Source: CAYRYU01 sp964428355
GTDB lineage: Bacteria; Muiribacteriota; Ozemobacteria; Ozemobacterales; Ozemobacteraceae
Assembly: GCA_964428355.1 (NCBI GenBank)
Contig: CAYRYU010000036.1
Location: 1 to 63,663 of the forward strand
Reading direction: 5' to 3'
DNA: 63,663 bases
The notes under the pieces are model-generated. The model was not told the origin of the DNA, did no database searches, and saw only the letters and a list, made by a program, of their open reading frames with translations. Each line of letters opens with the position of its first letter. Position 1 is the stretch's first letter. Both the position numbers and the translations under genes were made by a program. Shown here in pieces: positions 18,673-26,635 of the stretch.

Positions 18673-21302
18673 GTCTGAGGGTTACTCCTTCTTCCTAAAA
18701 CGCGACGCTTGTTGGAACCATCGAGAGGGCTCACCAAGCCCTTTTCTTCCAATAGGTCCATGATTCTTGCGGCCCTATTATAACCGATCTTGAATTTTCT
18801 TTGTAGCATACTTGTGGAAGTTTTTTCTTGGGTCGAGAGATACTCCTCGATGGTTGACATCAGCTGTCCGTCATCGTCATCCTCGTCGATTTCATCCGGA
18901 GGGGCGGTTTGTTCCTCGGACTCATCTCCGCCGGTCGGTACGATCTCGATATACTCCGGCTGTCCCTGGGACCGCACGAAATCAGTGATCCCCATCAGTT
19001 CGCGGTCCGAGATGAAAGCGCCCTGGAGACGGAGCGGCTTGCTCCGCCCTTTCGGTACGAAGAGCATGTCGCCCTTCCCCAGGAGCCGTTCCGCTCCCTT
19101 TCCATCGATGATCGTGCGGGAATCGACCACCGAAGCCACCGCGAATGCTATCCGGGAGGGAAGGTTCGCCTTGATGATCCCCGTCAGGACATCGACCGAG
19201 GGCCTTTGGGTCGCGATCACAAGGTGGATTCCAACCGCCCGGGCCATCTGGGCAAGCCGGCAGATCGAGCTCTCCACCTCCGCGGAAGAAGTCATCATCA
19301 GGTCCGCCAGCTCGTCGATGATCAGGACGATGTAGGGCATCGTCTCGAGGTCGGGATCGATCTCGGCGCGGAGCCTGGGAAGTTCCTCGTTGAACGTCGA
19401 GATCTTCCTCACGCCGCAGTCGGCAAGCAGCTCATATCTCCGCTCCATCTCCTCGACCGCCCAGAGGAGAGCGGCGGATGCCTTCTTGGGGTCTGTCACG
19501 ACCGGGGAGATGAGATGGGGGATCCCGTTGTAGGAGGAAAGCTCGACGAGTTTGGGGTCGATCATCACCATCTTCACCTGATCGGCCCGCGCCTGGTAAA
19601 GGATGCTGGCAATGATGGTGTTGACGCAGACCGATTTCCCCGATCCTGTGGTTCCCGCGATCAGGAGGTGGGGCATGTCGGTGAGATCCGCGAAGACAGG
19701 GCGGCCGCTGATGGTAACTCCCAGAGCGAGGTTGAGGAGTGTTCCCGGATCCCTGAATCGATCGTTCTTGACAAGGTCGTGATAGTAGACCGGAGTGGGC
19801 TTGGCGTTGGGAATCTCGATTCCCAGGGCCGGCTTGCCCGGGATCGGGGCCTCGATCCTGATCGATGGGGCGGAAAGAGCGAGCGCGATGTCATCTGCCA
19901 GGGACATTATTCGCGATACCTTGATGCCCGGTGCGGGGCGGAGTTCAAACCTCGAAACCGCCGGCCCTTCAACCACTTCCATGATCTGGGCCTTGATTCC
20001 GAAATCCTCGAGAGTCTTCAGAAGAAGAGCGGATCGCTCCGGGAGGTTGTTTCCGGTTTCGGAATCCCGGGGCGGCGGGGCATTCAGCAGGTCCAAGGGT
20101 GGAAGGGCCGATTCGTTGTAGCTTCTCTTCGAAGCCTGTTTTTCCTTTTTCAGCTCGAGATCGATCGGGTGATCGTCCAGAAGAAGGGGAGAATCATCAA
20201 GGGAATCTTTTTCAGGGGTTTCCTCTTCGAGTTCCACTTCTATCTCGAGGTCATCCTCTCCCGTTGAGCCCTGATCTTCTCCAAGCCCGGGTTCATCCGT
20301 CTTTTCCTGTGCGGGTGGTGGGGGAGGGGCCGGAGTTACCGCCGGGGAGGGCACTTCCGGAGCCGCTGTAGCGGGTGGTTCCATCGTGGGGAGTGTGCCT
20401 GGGATCGTGAGGCTCTGGATTGAAAGGGTCATCTCGCCTGCAGACGAGAAGCCTGTGTCCCCAGAAATTTTGGCCGAAACCATGTTTTCGGGTGTTGGAT
20501 CTGCCAACTCTCCTGATCGCCAATTGACCGGGGCGGGGATCCCCGGCCCGGTCTCGGCCAATGGGCTTTCTTCTGGGATGTTCCCTCGGAACGGGAGCAA
20601 CAGCCCGGTCTGGATCGAAGGTTTGTCTCCCTCCCCCCGAATCGAGGCAGCTATGCTCGAAAAGATTGCGCCGAAGAAAGAACCGGTGCTTTTTACGGCC
20701 TCGAGGGCCATCGAAAGGAATACCAGGCCTAGTTCGTATCCAAAACGAACGATTATCGCGAGGGTTCGCAGGACGGCAAGGAGAGAAAGAAGCAGATCCT
20801 TGTAGAGAATATCGAGCGCGAAAATCAGGGAGGAAAGCGTCAGGAAACAGAAGAGGACCTGAGTCGGGAAAATCCCCAGGTTTCTGGAGAAGAATTGGAA
20901 GCTCCAGGTGCCGACCTTTCCTCCCTCAAGCCCCAGAAGTCCAAGGCCGAAAACCAGGGTCCCGATGGTTCCGAGGACCCTCATTCCAAGATGCTGGAAA
21001 GGGCGCTCGAGGAATCGCTGAATCCCCATCAATCCAAGGATTACGGGAAGAATATAGATCCCAAGCCCGATGTAGAGTCCCACACCGGAAAGAAAGCCGA
21101 TCTTGCGCGCTGGACTCCAGAAGAAAAGGTAGGAAAGCCAGGATGCGCTCAATCCGAGAAGAACAAGGCCGATTGCTTCGCTTCTCTGGCGCTGGCTGAT
21201 TGCGAAAGGCAGAGCCCGGGCCGCGCGATCCTCTCCGCGGGCCTTCCGCGCTTTCCGGGAAATGACCGTCTGGTCTGGAAGGAGAATCTTCTTTGTTTTC
21301 AT
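18669..21302 (-). CDS. ftsK: DNA translocase FtsK
   Basis: 877 aa. Inner-membrane DNA pump that moves the chromosome termini apart at the septum. Four to five N-terminal membrane helices (about 40-190), a Pro/Glu-rich linker (about 240-400), and the motor with Walker A GTTGSGKSV and Walker B IVLIIDELADL are visible. The C-terminal winged-helix gamma domain is IGYNRAARIMDLLEEKGLV. Start ATG 21302 is preferred because it overlaps the uppP stop as ATGA; the frame is open further up but only inside uppP. Length is in the usual range for SpoIIIE/FtsK. The operon continues with the two TPR giants. Confidence 0.94.
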   Translation of the reverse strand: MKTKKILLPDQTVISRKARKARGEDRAARALPFAISQRQRSEAIGLVLLGLSASWLSYLFFWSPARKIGFLSGVGLYIGLGIYILPVILGLMGIQRFLERPFQHLGMRVLGTIGTLVFGLGLLGLEGGKVGTWSFQFFSRNLGIFPTQVLFCFLTLSSLIFALDILYKDLLLSLLAVLRTLAIIVRFGYELGLVFLSMALEAVKSTGSFFGAIFSSIAASIRGEGDKPSIQTGLLLPFRGNIPEESPLAETGPGIPAPVNWRSGELADPTPENMVSAKISGDTGFSSAGEMTLSIQSLTIPGTLPTMEPPATAAPEVPSPAVTPAPPPPPAQEKTDEPGLGEDQGSTGEDDLEIEVELEEETPEKDSLDDSPLLLDDHPIDLELKKEKQASKRSYNESALPPLDLLNAPPPRDSETGNNLPERSALLLKTLEDFGIKAQIMEVVEGPAVSRFELRPAPGIKVSRIMSLADDIALALSAPSIRIEAPIPGKPALGIEIPNAKPTPVYYHDLVKNDRFRDPGTLLNLALGVTISGRPVFADLTDMPHLLIAGTTGSGKSVCVNTIIASILYQARADQVKMVMIDPKLVELSSYNGIPHLISPVVTDPKKASAALLWAVEEMERRYELLADCGVRKISTFNEELPRLRAEIDPDLETMPYIVLIIDELADLMMTSSAEVESSICRLAQMARAVGIHLVIATQRPSVDVLTGIIKANLPSRIAFAVASVVDSRTIIDGKGAERLLGKGDMLFVPKGRSKPLRLQGAFISDRELMGITDFVRSQGQPEYIEIVPTGGDESEEQTAPPDEIDEDDDDGQLMSTIEEYLSTQEKTSTSMLQRKFKIGYNRAARIMDLLEEKGLVSPLDGSNKRRVLGRRSNPQT

Positions 21303-22105
21303 AACCCCTGGCTCCGTGTTGTTAAGGCAATGAGAAAGCAGATCGAGGCTGCGATCAGGTAGTATCCGAAATAGCGAAGCCTCTGCTTCTCGAGGATGAA
21401 ATTGAGCAGTTTCAGTGCGAGAATGCCCGAAACGAGGCTTGCCAGCATCCCGACTGAGAGCGGCCAAATCTCGAGACCAGCGGGGAGGCCGAGCTTGAAA
21501 ATCTTCCTCGCCTCGAGAAGGGTCGCGCCTCCAACTGCAGGGATCATCAACAAGAAGGAAACCCTTGCAGCCTGGACGCCCGAAAGCCCCAGAAGAATGC
21601 CGGTTCCGATCGTGGCTCCAGAGCGGGAGACCCCAGGGGCAACTGCGATTCCCTGGGCGATTCCAAGGATGATGGTTCGCCAGAAGGAAAACTCCCCGAT
21701 ATCATGGGTGGCCCTCCCAAGGCGGTCGCAGGTAATCAAGAAGAGCCCTGAAAGGAAGAAGAAACCACAGACCGCTCGGGGCGACGAAAAGAGGCTTTCG
21801 AAGAAATCCTTGAACCCCAGGCCGATGGCGGCAGTTGGAATCGAAGCAAGGAAGACCACGAATAGGATCTTTTTCCGCAGGGGATCCGTCCAGCCCGTCC
21901 TTGTGAAATAGGGCAACAGGTCGGAGCGGAAATACCAAACAACGGCAAGAAGGGTTCCGAAATGCAACAGGACATCGAGGACCAGGTTGCTGTCCGGATT
22001 TTCCATCCCGAACAGGCTTTGAAAAACAGCCAGATGACCGGAACTCGAGACGGGAAGGAATTCGGTAATCCCCTGAACGATTCCGAGGAAGAAATACCGG
22101 AACAT
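21299..22105 (-). CDS. uppP: undecaprenyl-diphosphatase UppP (BacA)
   Basis: 268 aa integral membrane enzyme that converts undecaprenyl diphosphate to the monophosphate for recycling of the cell-wall lipid carrier. Both family blocks are present: GIVQGITEFLPVSSSGHL near residue 8 and PGVSRSGATIGTG near residue 160. Length matches the usual 265-280 aa. Start ATG 22105 has AGGGGG 5 nt upstream; the frame stays open further up without an RBS. It is first in the run uppP-ftsK-TPR-TPR and overlaps ftsK by 4 bp. Confidence 0.95.
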   Translation of the reverse strand: MFRYFFLGIVQGITEFLPVSSSGHLAVFQSLFGMENPDSNLVLDVLLHFGTLLAVVWYFRSDLLPYFTRTGWTDPLRKKILFVVFLASIPTAAIGLGFKDFFESLFSSPRAVCGFFFLSGLFLITCDRLGRATHDIGEFSFWRTIILGIAQGIAVAPGVSRSGATIGTGILLGLSGVQAARVSFLLMIPAVGGATLLEARKIFKLGLPAGLEIWPLSVGMLASLVSGILALKLLNFILEKQRLRYFGYYLIAASICFLIALTTRSQGL

Positions 22106-22249
22106 CTTTGCCCCCTGGAAAGGGAATTTTCTATATACAAGGAAATATCGGCTTATCCGGAGAAAGATTGGAATAGGAAAATTGGCCATTCAAGACTCCC
22201 TATCAATTTTTGGGTTTTATTAATATTTGGGTCTTAATTTGAACTATCC

Positions 22250-22278
22250 TTAATTTTCTGGTTTATAAATTTGATAAT
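22250..22278 (+). promoter_or_regulatory. AT-rich promoter candidate
   Basis: GATAAT at 22273-22278 (5 of 6 to TATAAT) with TTAATT 17 bp upstream at 22250-22255; an alternative pair is TTGAAC 22239 and TATAAA 22264 with 19-bp spacing. It would start transcription near 22285, just before the structured element. Confidence 0.4.
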
Positions 22279-22284
22279 AGGATT

Positions 22285-22436
22285 GGGGGCTGTGAAAGTT
22301 AATGAAATCCGGCCTGATTGCACTGCCTTGAGGCATATGTAAGGCGTCCTTGAAAAAAGTCCTCTGACCAAATTTTTCCTTGATGGCAATCAAATGGTCT
22401 CCCGTTGGAGACCCCCGCGGTTTTGCGGGTTTTTTG
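22285..22436 (+). ncRNA. candidate small RNA or attenuator with intrinsic terminator
   Basis: About 150 nt. Stem gcctt 22325-22329 pairs aaggc 22341-22345. gacca 22366-22370 pairs tggtc 22395-22399, enclosing ttgat/atcaa. The same tggtc overlaps ggtctcc 22396-22402, which pairs perfectly with ggagacc 22407-22413, so the two folds exclude each other. A cccgc/gcggg hairpin (22414-22429) and six Ts end it. ggggg at 22285 could pair ccccc at 22412-22416 to close the whole molecule. I cannot assign it to a known RNA family; SRP RNA and tmRNA hallmarks are absent. Confidence 0.4.
22414..22435 (+). terminator. intrinsic terminator
   Basis: Stem cccgc (22414-22418) and gcggg (22425-22429), loop ggtttt, then TTTTTT 22430-22435. 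It ends the candidate small transcript on the plus strand. Confidence 0.65.
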
Positions 22437-22736
22437 CATTCCCCCGGTTTGGCAGGTTTTTTTCAGGGGAAAAAGCCGGTCCGAAACTTTGTCCATCCAG
22501 GAGGTATGCGGAGGTTGGTGGTTCAAGCGCCTGACCGGTACCTTTTCGCAAAGTCTGTCACCCCCAAGCCCTTCTGCTGCGGCGAGAGTCGAAATCCGGA
22601 TTTTTCGAAAGCGAAAGGTCGGAGGGAGCGGTTCTTGGCGCAGGTTTCCGGGGCCGGGGCCGGAATTCCCCTGCCGGAAATCCGCGTCATTTCTTATACT
22701 TTCCGGAGAGTGTGAATGAGAAAAATGGATTAAGCC

Positions 22737-22780
22737 TATAAAATGTGGTATATTGTGTCGATACATCTTTCCGCGAGGAG
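22737..22780 (+). promoter_or_regulatory. efp -10 region and RBS
   Basis: TATAAA at 22737-22742 and TATATT at 22749-22754 are candidate -10 elements; no strong -35 is seen. GAGGAG at 22775-22780 lies 8 nt before the efp ATG and sets the start. Confidence 0.4.
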
Positions 22781-22788
22781 ACCCAAAA

Positions 22789-23358
22789 ATGCCGATTATT
22801 GCCAATGACCTGCGAAGGGGAATGATCATCCTTTTCAACAATGAGCTTTGCCAGGTGGTTGAGGTCGACTTCGTTCGTCCCGGAAACTGGCGCGCAATGG
22901 CCCAGACGAAACTGCGGTCGGTGAAGACGGGAGCGATTTTCCAACAGAGGTTCAGTACCACCGAAAAGATCGATGATGCCCAGATCGAAACCCGGACTAT
23001 GCAATACCTCTATTCTTCCGACAACCTTTTTCATTTCATGGACGTTCAGAGTTACGAACAGATGGAAATGAATGAAGACTTCGTTGGAGATGCCAAGAAG
23101 TTTCTGAAAGAGCAGATGGAAGTCGTTGTAAAACTTTACGAAAACCGACCCATCGGGCTCGAACTCCCGCCCTCCGTAGAACTGGAAGTCGTCGAAACCC
23201 CTCCCAACGTTCGTGGAAACACCGCCTCCGGTGGTGGAAAGCCTGCAACCCTGGCTGGTGGCCACGTTACCACGGTACCCTTGTTTGTCGAAACCGGGGA
23301 GATCATTCGGGTTGACACCCGGACCGGGGACTATCTTGAAAGGGCCGGAAAAGCCTGA
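22789..23358 (+). CDS. efp: elongation factor P
   Basis: 189 aa. EF-P binds ribosomes stalled on polyproline and promotes peptide bond formation. The three-domain EF-P pattern is clear: N-terminal MPIIANDLRRGMIILFNNELCQVVEVDFVRPG..., central TTEKIDDAQIETRTMQYLYS, and C-terminal GEIIRVDTRTGDYLER. Start ATG 22789 has GAGGAG upstream. The tip loop, normally PGKG with a modified lysine (or arginine in the rhamnosylated type), is PGNW here, so no lysine or arginine is at the usual site (N33/W34). A proline-rich protein, a plausible EF-P client, is encoded immediately downstream. Confidence 0.93.
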   Translation: MPIIANDLRRGMIILFNNELCQVVEVDFVRPGNWRAMAQTKLRSVKTGAIFQQRFSTTEKIDDAQIETRTMQYLYSSDNLFHFMDVQSYEQMEMNEDFVGDAKKFLKEQMEVVVKLYENRPIGLELPPSVELEVVETPPNVRGNTASGGGKPATLAGGHVTTVPLFVETGEIIRVDTRTGDYLERAGKA

Positions 23359-23368
23359 TCGGTTTTCC

Positions 23369-23396
23369 TTGACTTTTTTGTTCTTGGGAATAAATT
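23369..23396 (+). promoter_or_regulatory. promoter for proline-rich protein
   Basis: TTGACT at 23369-23374 (5 of 6 to TTGACA), 16-bp spacer, TAAATT at 23391-23396 (4 of 6). Transcription would begin near 23403, which argues against a start codon at 23404 and for TTG 23434. Confidence 0.5.
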
Positions 23397-23433
23397 CCTT
23401 TTCTTGAGGAAATTTTTCTCGGGAGAATTGTGT

Positions 23434-24624
23434 TTGATCGCGGAAAGAAGAAATGGAATCCTGTTCGTTGGAGCCCTGTTTTTCCTTTTGGTGTTCTCCG
23501 GCGGATTTCTCACTTTTCTGATAACCGACGGGAGTGAAATCAACGGGGTGGCTGCTGCGCTTGAATCGCCTGACCTCCCCCCAAGTATCTCCACTCCCCC
23601 CGCCGATGCCCCCCCTATTGGCGAGCCTCCGGCTGGTCAGGGGGCTGCGCCAAGCGAGCAGGCCTCCGAAGCGGTCCTGGTTCCCCCTGCAGCTCCAATC
23701 TCTGCCGAACCCGAGCCGGTCCCGGTAGTCGTTGCTCCCCCCCTGGAACCCCCCGCCGAACCCCAAAAGGTTTCCGAAAAGCCGGTCGAACCCCCAAAGG
23801 TGAAGGTTCCGGTAAAACCCCAGGCTTCTGATAAGGTTCCGGGGAAGAAACCCCAGGAGAAGAAGCCCGTTGAGCCCGCTCCCAAAAAGGAAGTTAAAGT
23901 AAATCCGCCCGCTTCTGCCGCGGTCGAGCCCAAGGTAACTGAGAAGACCCCGGGAAAAAGTGAGGAAAAGAAACCTGCTGGGAAAAAGTCCCGGAAGGCG
24001 AAGAAGAATTCTGCCCCTTCCCATGAAGAAGTTCCCAGCGTGGTTCCCCCTGAATGGGATTGGTTCCCCAGGGGCCTTAAAGCCGAAATTGCTGAAGGGC
24101 GAATCGAGATTGTTTCTTCTGGTGAGCCTGCAGCCCCAGTGAGTATTGGCCAGGCCATTTCCTCTACGCCGGCCGGGAATGTGCCCGAAAAGATTGCCGA
24201 AATCCCAATAACGGAAGAAGCCGAGAGCAATTCTTCCATCGATACCCCCGCTCCAGTCATCGAAAAGGTGCCCTTTTCCGATGCTCTCGCAAAAATGGAA
24301 AAGAAACGCGCTCAGCGTGAGGATTCCGCAAGAAATCTCAATGTTGGGCTACCCAGCAAGACAGGTTCCTTCCAGAAAGTCCCTTCCACTCTGGTCAGGC
24401 TGAACCAGATGGTTTCTTCGGTTGTTGCATCCGATTCCGAAGTTTCGAAAGAGGGTTCCCCGATTCCACAACCCTCCGGGGATTCCACTGAATTTTCCAA
24501 TGGATCCCACAGTGGTCCTTCCGCCTCGATTCCTGGGTTTCATGGGCAGGAAGACCATTCTCCAAAATCGGGGTTGAGCCTCCAGTTCGAGGACCTGATT
24601 TCCGGCCAGTTCCAGCATCCCTGA
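23434..24624 (+). CDS. membrane-anchored proline/lysine-rich protein
   Basis: About 396 aa from TTG 23434 (GGGAG upstream; TTG 23428 is also possible; no ATG is available before the membrane helix). A single N-terminal helix at about residues 10-30 is followed by a long Pro/Lys/Glu/Ala-rich stretch (about 45-205) full of PP, KKP and VPP motifs, and then a Ser/Pro-rich low-complexity tail. The topology resembles TonB- or periplasm-spanning linker proteins, but no TonB C-terminal domain or other family is visible. It has many proline pairs and lies directly after efp. Function unknown; periplasm-spanning or wall-interacting linker is one guess. Confidence 0.65.
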   Translation: MIAERRNGILFVGALFFLLVFSGGFLTFLITDGSEINGVAAALESPDLPPSISTPPADAPPIGEPPAGQGAAPSEQASEAVLVPPAAPISAEPEPVPVVVAPPLEPPAEPQKVSEKPVEPPKVKVPVKPQASDKVPGKKPQEKKPVEPAPKKEVKVNPPASAAVEPKVTEKTPGKSEEKKPAGKKSRKAKKNSAPSHEEVPSVVPPEWDWFPRGLKAEIAEGRIEIVSSGEPAAPVSIGQAISSTPAGNVPEKIAEIPITEEAESNSSIDTPAPVIEKVPFSDALAKMEKKRAQREDSARNLNVGLPSKTGSFQKVPSTLVRLNQMVSSVVASDSEVSKEGSPIPQPSGDSTEFSNGSHSGPSASIPGFHGQEDHSPKSGLSLQFEDLISGQFQHP

Positions 24625-24667
24625 CCCCGGTTCGCTACTGCTGAGCAGCCCCCACCGACCCATCTGA

Positions 24668-24700
24668 GCCGTCCGCATCTTCCTGCGGGCGGCTTTCAAC
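24668..24700 (+). terminator. terminator after proline-rich gene
   Basis: Arms gccgtccgca (24668-24677) and tgcgggcggc (24684-24693) form a 10-bp stem with one G-T and a 6-nt loop, then TTT. It lies 43 bp past the stop codon. Confidence 0.6.
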
Positions 24701-25107
24701 ATTCCCCCCTCTCTTTCGCCCTCGGGTGATCACTTGGCCCGAGGTTTGGGGGCCGGGAAAGGGAGTGCCCAATTCAGGGCATTTCACAAATAAATTTGAG
24801 ATTGATTGATGAAGAGGGCGGGGTCAGGCCGGAAAGCGGCCCCCATGTCGAATGCAAAAAATAGAAAAATCTTTATTTAAAATACCGAGAAGTGGCTGTT
24901 TATAAGCGCCTTATTAGGATTTGATGAAAAAAGAAGAATTTATTTGAAAATTTCACTTTCATCATGTCTTTTGACCCATTCTCGATGGATCGGCATGTGA
25001 AAAAAATAGAAGAAAGATGTATATGCTGACTCCGTTTGGCCAAAAGGTGGCTATCCTGATCCTGGTCCTCAGGCTGGTTTTGTCCCCCAAGCTCCCTGTA
25101 TGACCGG

Positions 25108-25169
25108 CTGGCAAAGCTTCCCCGCGGGGCGCGAGCCCCACGATGGGGTGAATGTGCCCGAAAAGCCAG
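25108..25169. other. possible structured RNA element
   Basis: ctggc 25108-25112 can pair gccag 25165-25169. Inside, ggggc 25126-25130 and gcccc 25135-25139 close a GCGA tetraloop (GNRA type). I compared it with c-di-GMP, TPP, cobalamin and guanidine riboswitch patterns from memory and none fits. Strand and role are open. Confidence 0.25.
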
Positions 25170-25366
25170 GATGGCGCAGTCCTTGAGGGCAATGCCAATC
25201 ACTCTCAGAAAACGCACTTAACTTCACGGTCCCCTGTTCCTCCGGGGAAAAATCGGTTTGGAGAATTTGAGATAGGCGAGTTTCCGAAGAGGTCCCCTGC
25301 TTTCGGGACCTCCCAGGGGGAATGAAGCCCTGCGGTTTTCCCTTTTTTGGTTCCAGGAAGGATGCA

Positions 25367-25396
25367 AAGAAAACGCCCCTCTCATAGAAAGGGGCG
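25367..25396 (-). terminator. terminator of M48 protease gene
   Basis: cgcccct (25374-25380) and aggggcg (25390-25396) pair over 7 bp; reading on the minus strand the stem is followed by TTTTCTTT. It lies 17 bp after the stop. Confidence 0.75.
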
Positions 25397-25412
25397 CAAC
25401 TACCTTGCTCTT

Positions 25413-26576
25413 TCAGTTTCCGAAAGCGGCCCTTAATCGAAGATACTGCTCTTTTGAATCCTGATATTCCTTGAGAGCGGCCATGATCTCTTCCACTGGG
25501 GCCCGTTGGGAAACCTTGTATTCATACTGCGTTTTCGCGAACTGATATCGTTCATATGCAGCCCGCAGTTGGTCTGCGGTGGGTTTCGCGGTGTACTGTG
25601 TCTTTGGGGGCTGGGAGATTTCCGGGGTGACCTTCGAAACCGAAGTGTTCTTTGGAATCTCCGCGGTCGAACTGGATTTGGACCCTGAGACCCGGGCAAT
25701 TTCCTCTTTCGCTTGTTTGATCCTGTCGTTGGTGGGGGGGTGGGTTGAAAAATACTTGGTGATTTTTGTCAGGCCGTTGTCTTTGTTGATCCTGTTGAAG
25801 AAGTAAATCAACCCGTTGGGGTTGTACCCCGCTTTATAGGAATAATCCACCGCAATCCGGTCGGCTTCATACTCGTCGTTCCGGGAGAATTTCAAATTGG
25901 CGAAGTAGGCGGCGATGGCTGCCGCGCTCTGGTATTTCTTGGTTTCATCCTTGGTGCCCATCAGGCTGACTGCCAAAGTTATCAAGCCAGCCTTTTCGGC
26001 TTGCCGGATCCCGTGCTTTTTATTCACATGTGCGAGTTCATGAGCGACCACCCCGGCCAGTTCATCATCTGATCCGATGGCATTCATCAGGCCCCTCGTG
26101 ACATACACGTACCCCCCGGGGAGGGCAAAGGCGTTCACTTCGTCGGAGTCCAGGACGGAGAAGTGGTATGTCAAATCCTTGCGTTCGCAAACCGGAACCA
26201 GCCTGCGGGCAACATTTCCGAGCCGGTTCAGCATCGCCTGGTTCTTGTAGAGGCCTGGGCTTTTCTTTAGAGATTCATGGCCTTGTTCGCCGAGAGTTTT
26301 CTCGTAGGAATTTTCCATCCCTCCGAAAATCTTATCCCACCAGGAGCCTGAAGACGACTTGGCAGCCTTGGCTTCCTGGGGGGCGCTGGTTTCCTGGTCA
26401 GGGTTGGAGGATGGCCCCCGGATGGTGCTTCCCAGGACCTGGGTCGCGTGATTGAGGGTGTTTATTGTTTTGTCGAGGAGATCCCCGAAGTTCAAGGCAT
26501 GAACATGGAGGGGAAGCGAAAAGATCCCGAAAAAGAACAGGGCAAGAAACCCTTGAAAAATCTTCTTTCTCGACAT
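25413..26576 (-). CDS. exported M48-family zinc metalloprotease
   Basis: 387 aa. An N-terminal signal peptide (about residues 1-25, ending near HVHALNF) directs export. The zinc motif HELAH (VVAHELAHVNKKHG) and the third ligand region NDEYEADRIAVDY are those of M48 peptidases such as BepA and Oma1; AFALPGGYVYVTRGLM is the usual preceding block. After the catalytic part (to about 270) a Ser/Pro linker and a C-terminal helical, Gln/Tyr-rich segment follow with no TPRs. Start ATG 26576 has AAGGAG 6 nt upstream. A periplasmic protein-quality role is likely by family. Confidence 0.9.
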   Translation of the reverse strand: MSRKKIFQGFLALFFFGIFSLPLHVHALNFGDLLDKTINTLNHATQVLGSTIRGPSSNPDQETSAPQEAKAAKSSSGSWWDKIFGGMENSYEKTLGEQGHESLKKSPGLYKNQAMLNRLGNVARRLVPVCERKDLTYHFSVLDSDEVNAFALPGGYVYVTRGLMNAIGSDDELAGVVAHELAHVNKKHGIRQAEKAGLITLAVSLMGTKDETKKYQSAAAIAAYFANLKFSRNDEYEADRIAVDYSYKAGYNPNGLIYFFNRINKDNGLTKITKYFSTHPPTNDRIKQAKEEIARVSGSKSSSTAEIPKNTSVSKVTPEISQPPKTQYTAKPTADQLRAAYERYQFAKTQYEYKVSQRAPVEEIMAALKEYQDSKEQYLRLRAAFGN

Positions 26577-26635
26577 GAACAACTCCTTGGGGAAAATCGT
26601 GCTTCCTTAAAGACTACTGATGAATCTGGATACCG

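Larger units (their letters stand above)
22106..22788. other. long intergenic region between uppP and efp
   Basis: 683 bp without a convincing gene. The left part (22190-22280) is AT-rich and promoter-like. The middle carries hairpins ending in a T-run at 22436 (listed separately). Open frames at about 22380-22715 have no RBS and a low-complexity, unlike-protein composition. The last 50 bp hold AT-rich promoter-like sequence for efp. Confidence 0.6.
24625..25412. other. 788-bp gene-free stretch with several hairpins
   Basis: No convincing gene. Hairpins are at 24668-24693 (terminator, listed), 24720-24744 (cctcggg/cccgagg), 25126-25139 (ggggc, GCGA loop, gcccc; listed) and 25289-25312 (gaggtccc/gggacctc). 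The section 24780-25030 is unusually AT-rich for this genome. An open frame on the minus strand at 24900-25217 begins inside the structured part and has no RBS, so I do not call it. Confidence 0.55.

Noticed and set aside
22490..22560. tRNA-like T-arm (ggttcaag)
   Set aside because: No acceptor stem, anticodon arm or CCA could be aligned around it; no tRNA or rRNA was found anywhere in the window.
22380..22715. Open frames of 104-111 codons before efp
   Set aside because: They begin inside the terminator-like hairpins, have no RBS and no recognisable protein pattern.
25090..25185. c-di-GMP-I (GEMM) riboswitch
   Set aside because: A ctggcaaagc and agccagg resemblance drew attention, but the conserved GACGCAAAGC and the paired P2/P3 order are absent on both strands.
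24900..25217. 105-codon minus-strand frame in the gene-free stretch
   Set aside because: No RBS, begins in structured DNA and the product is low-complexity Phe/Lys/Arg-rich at one end.
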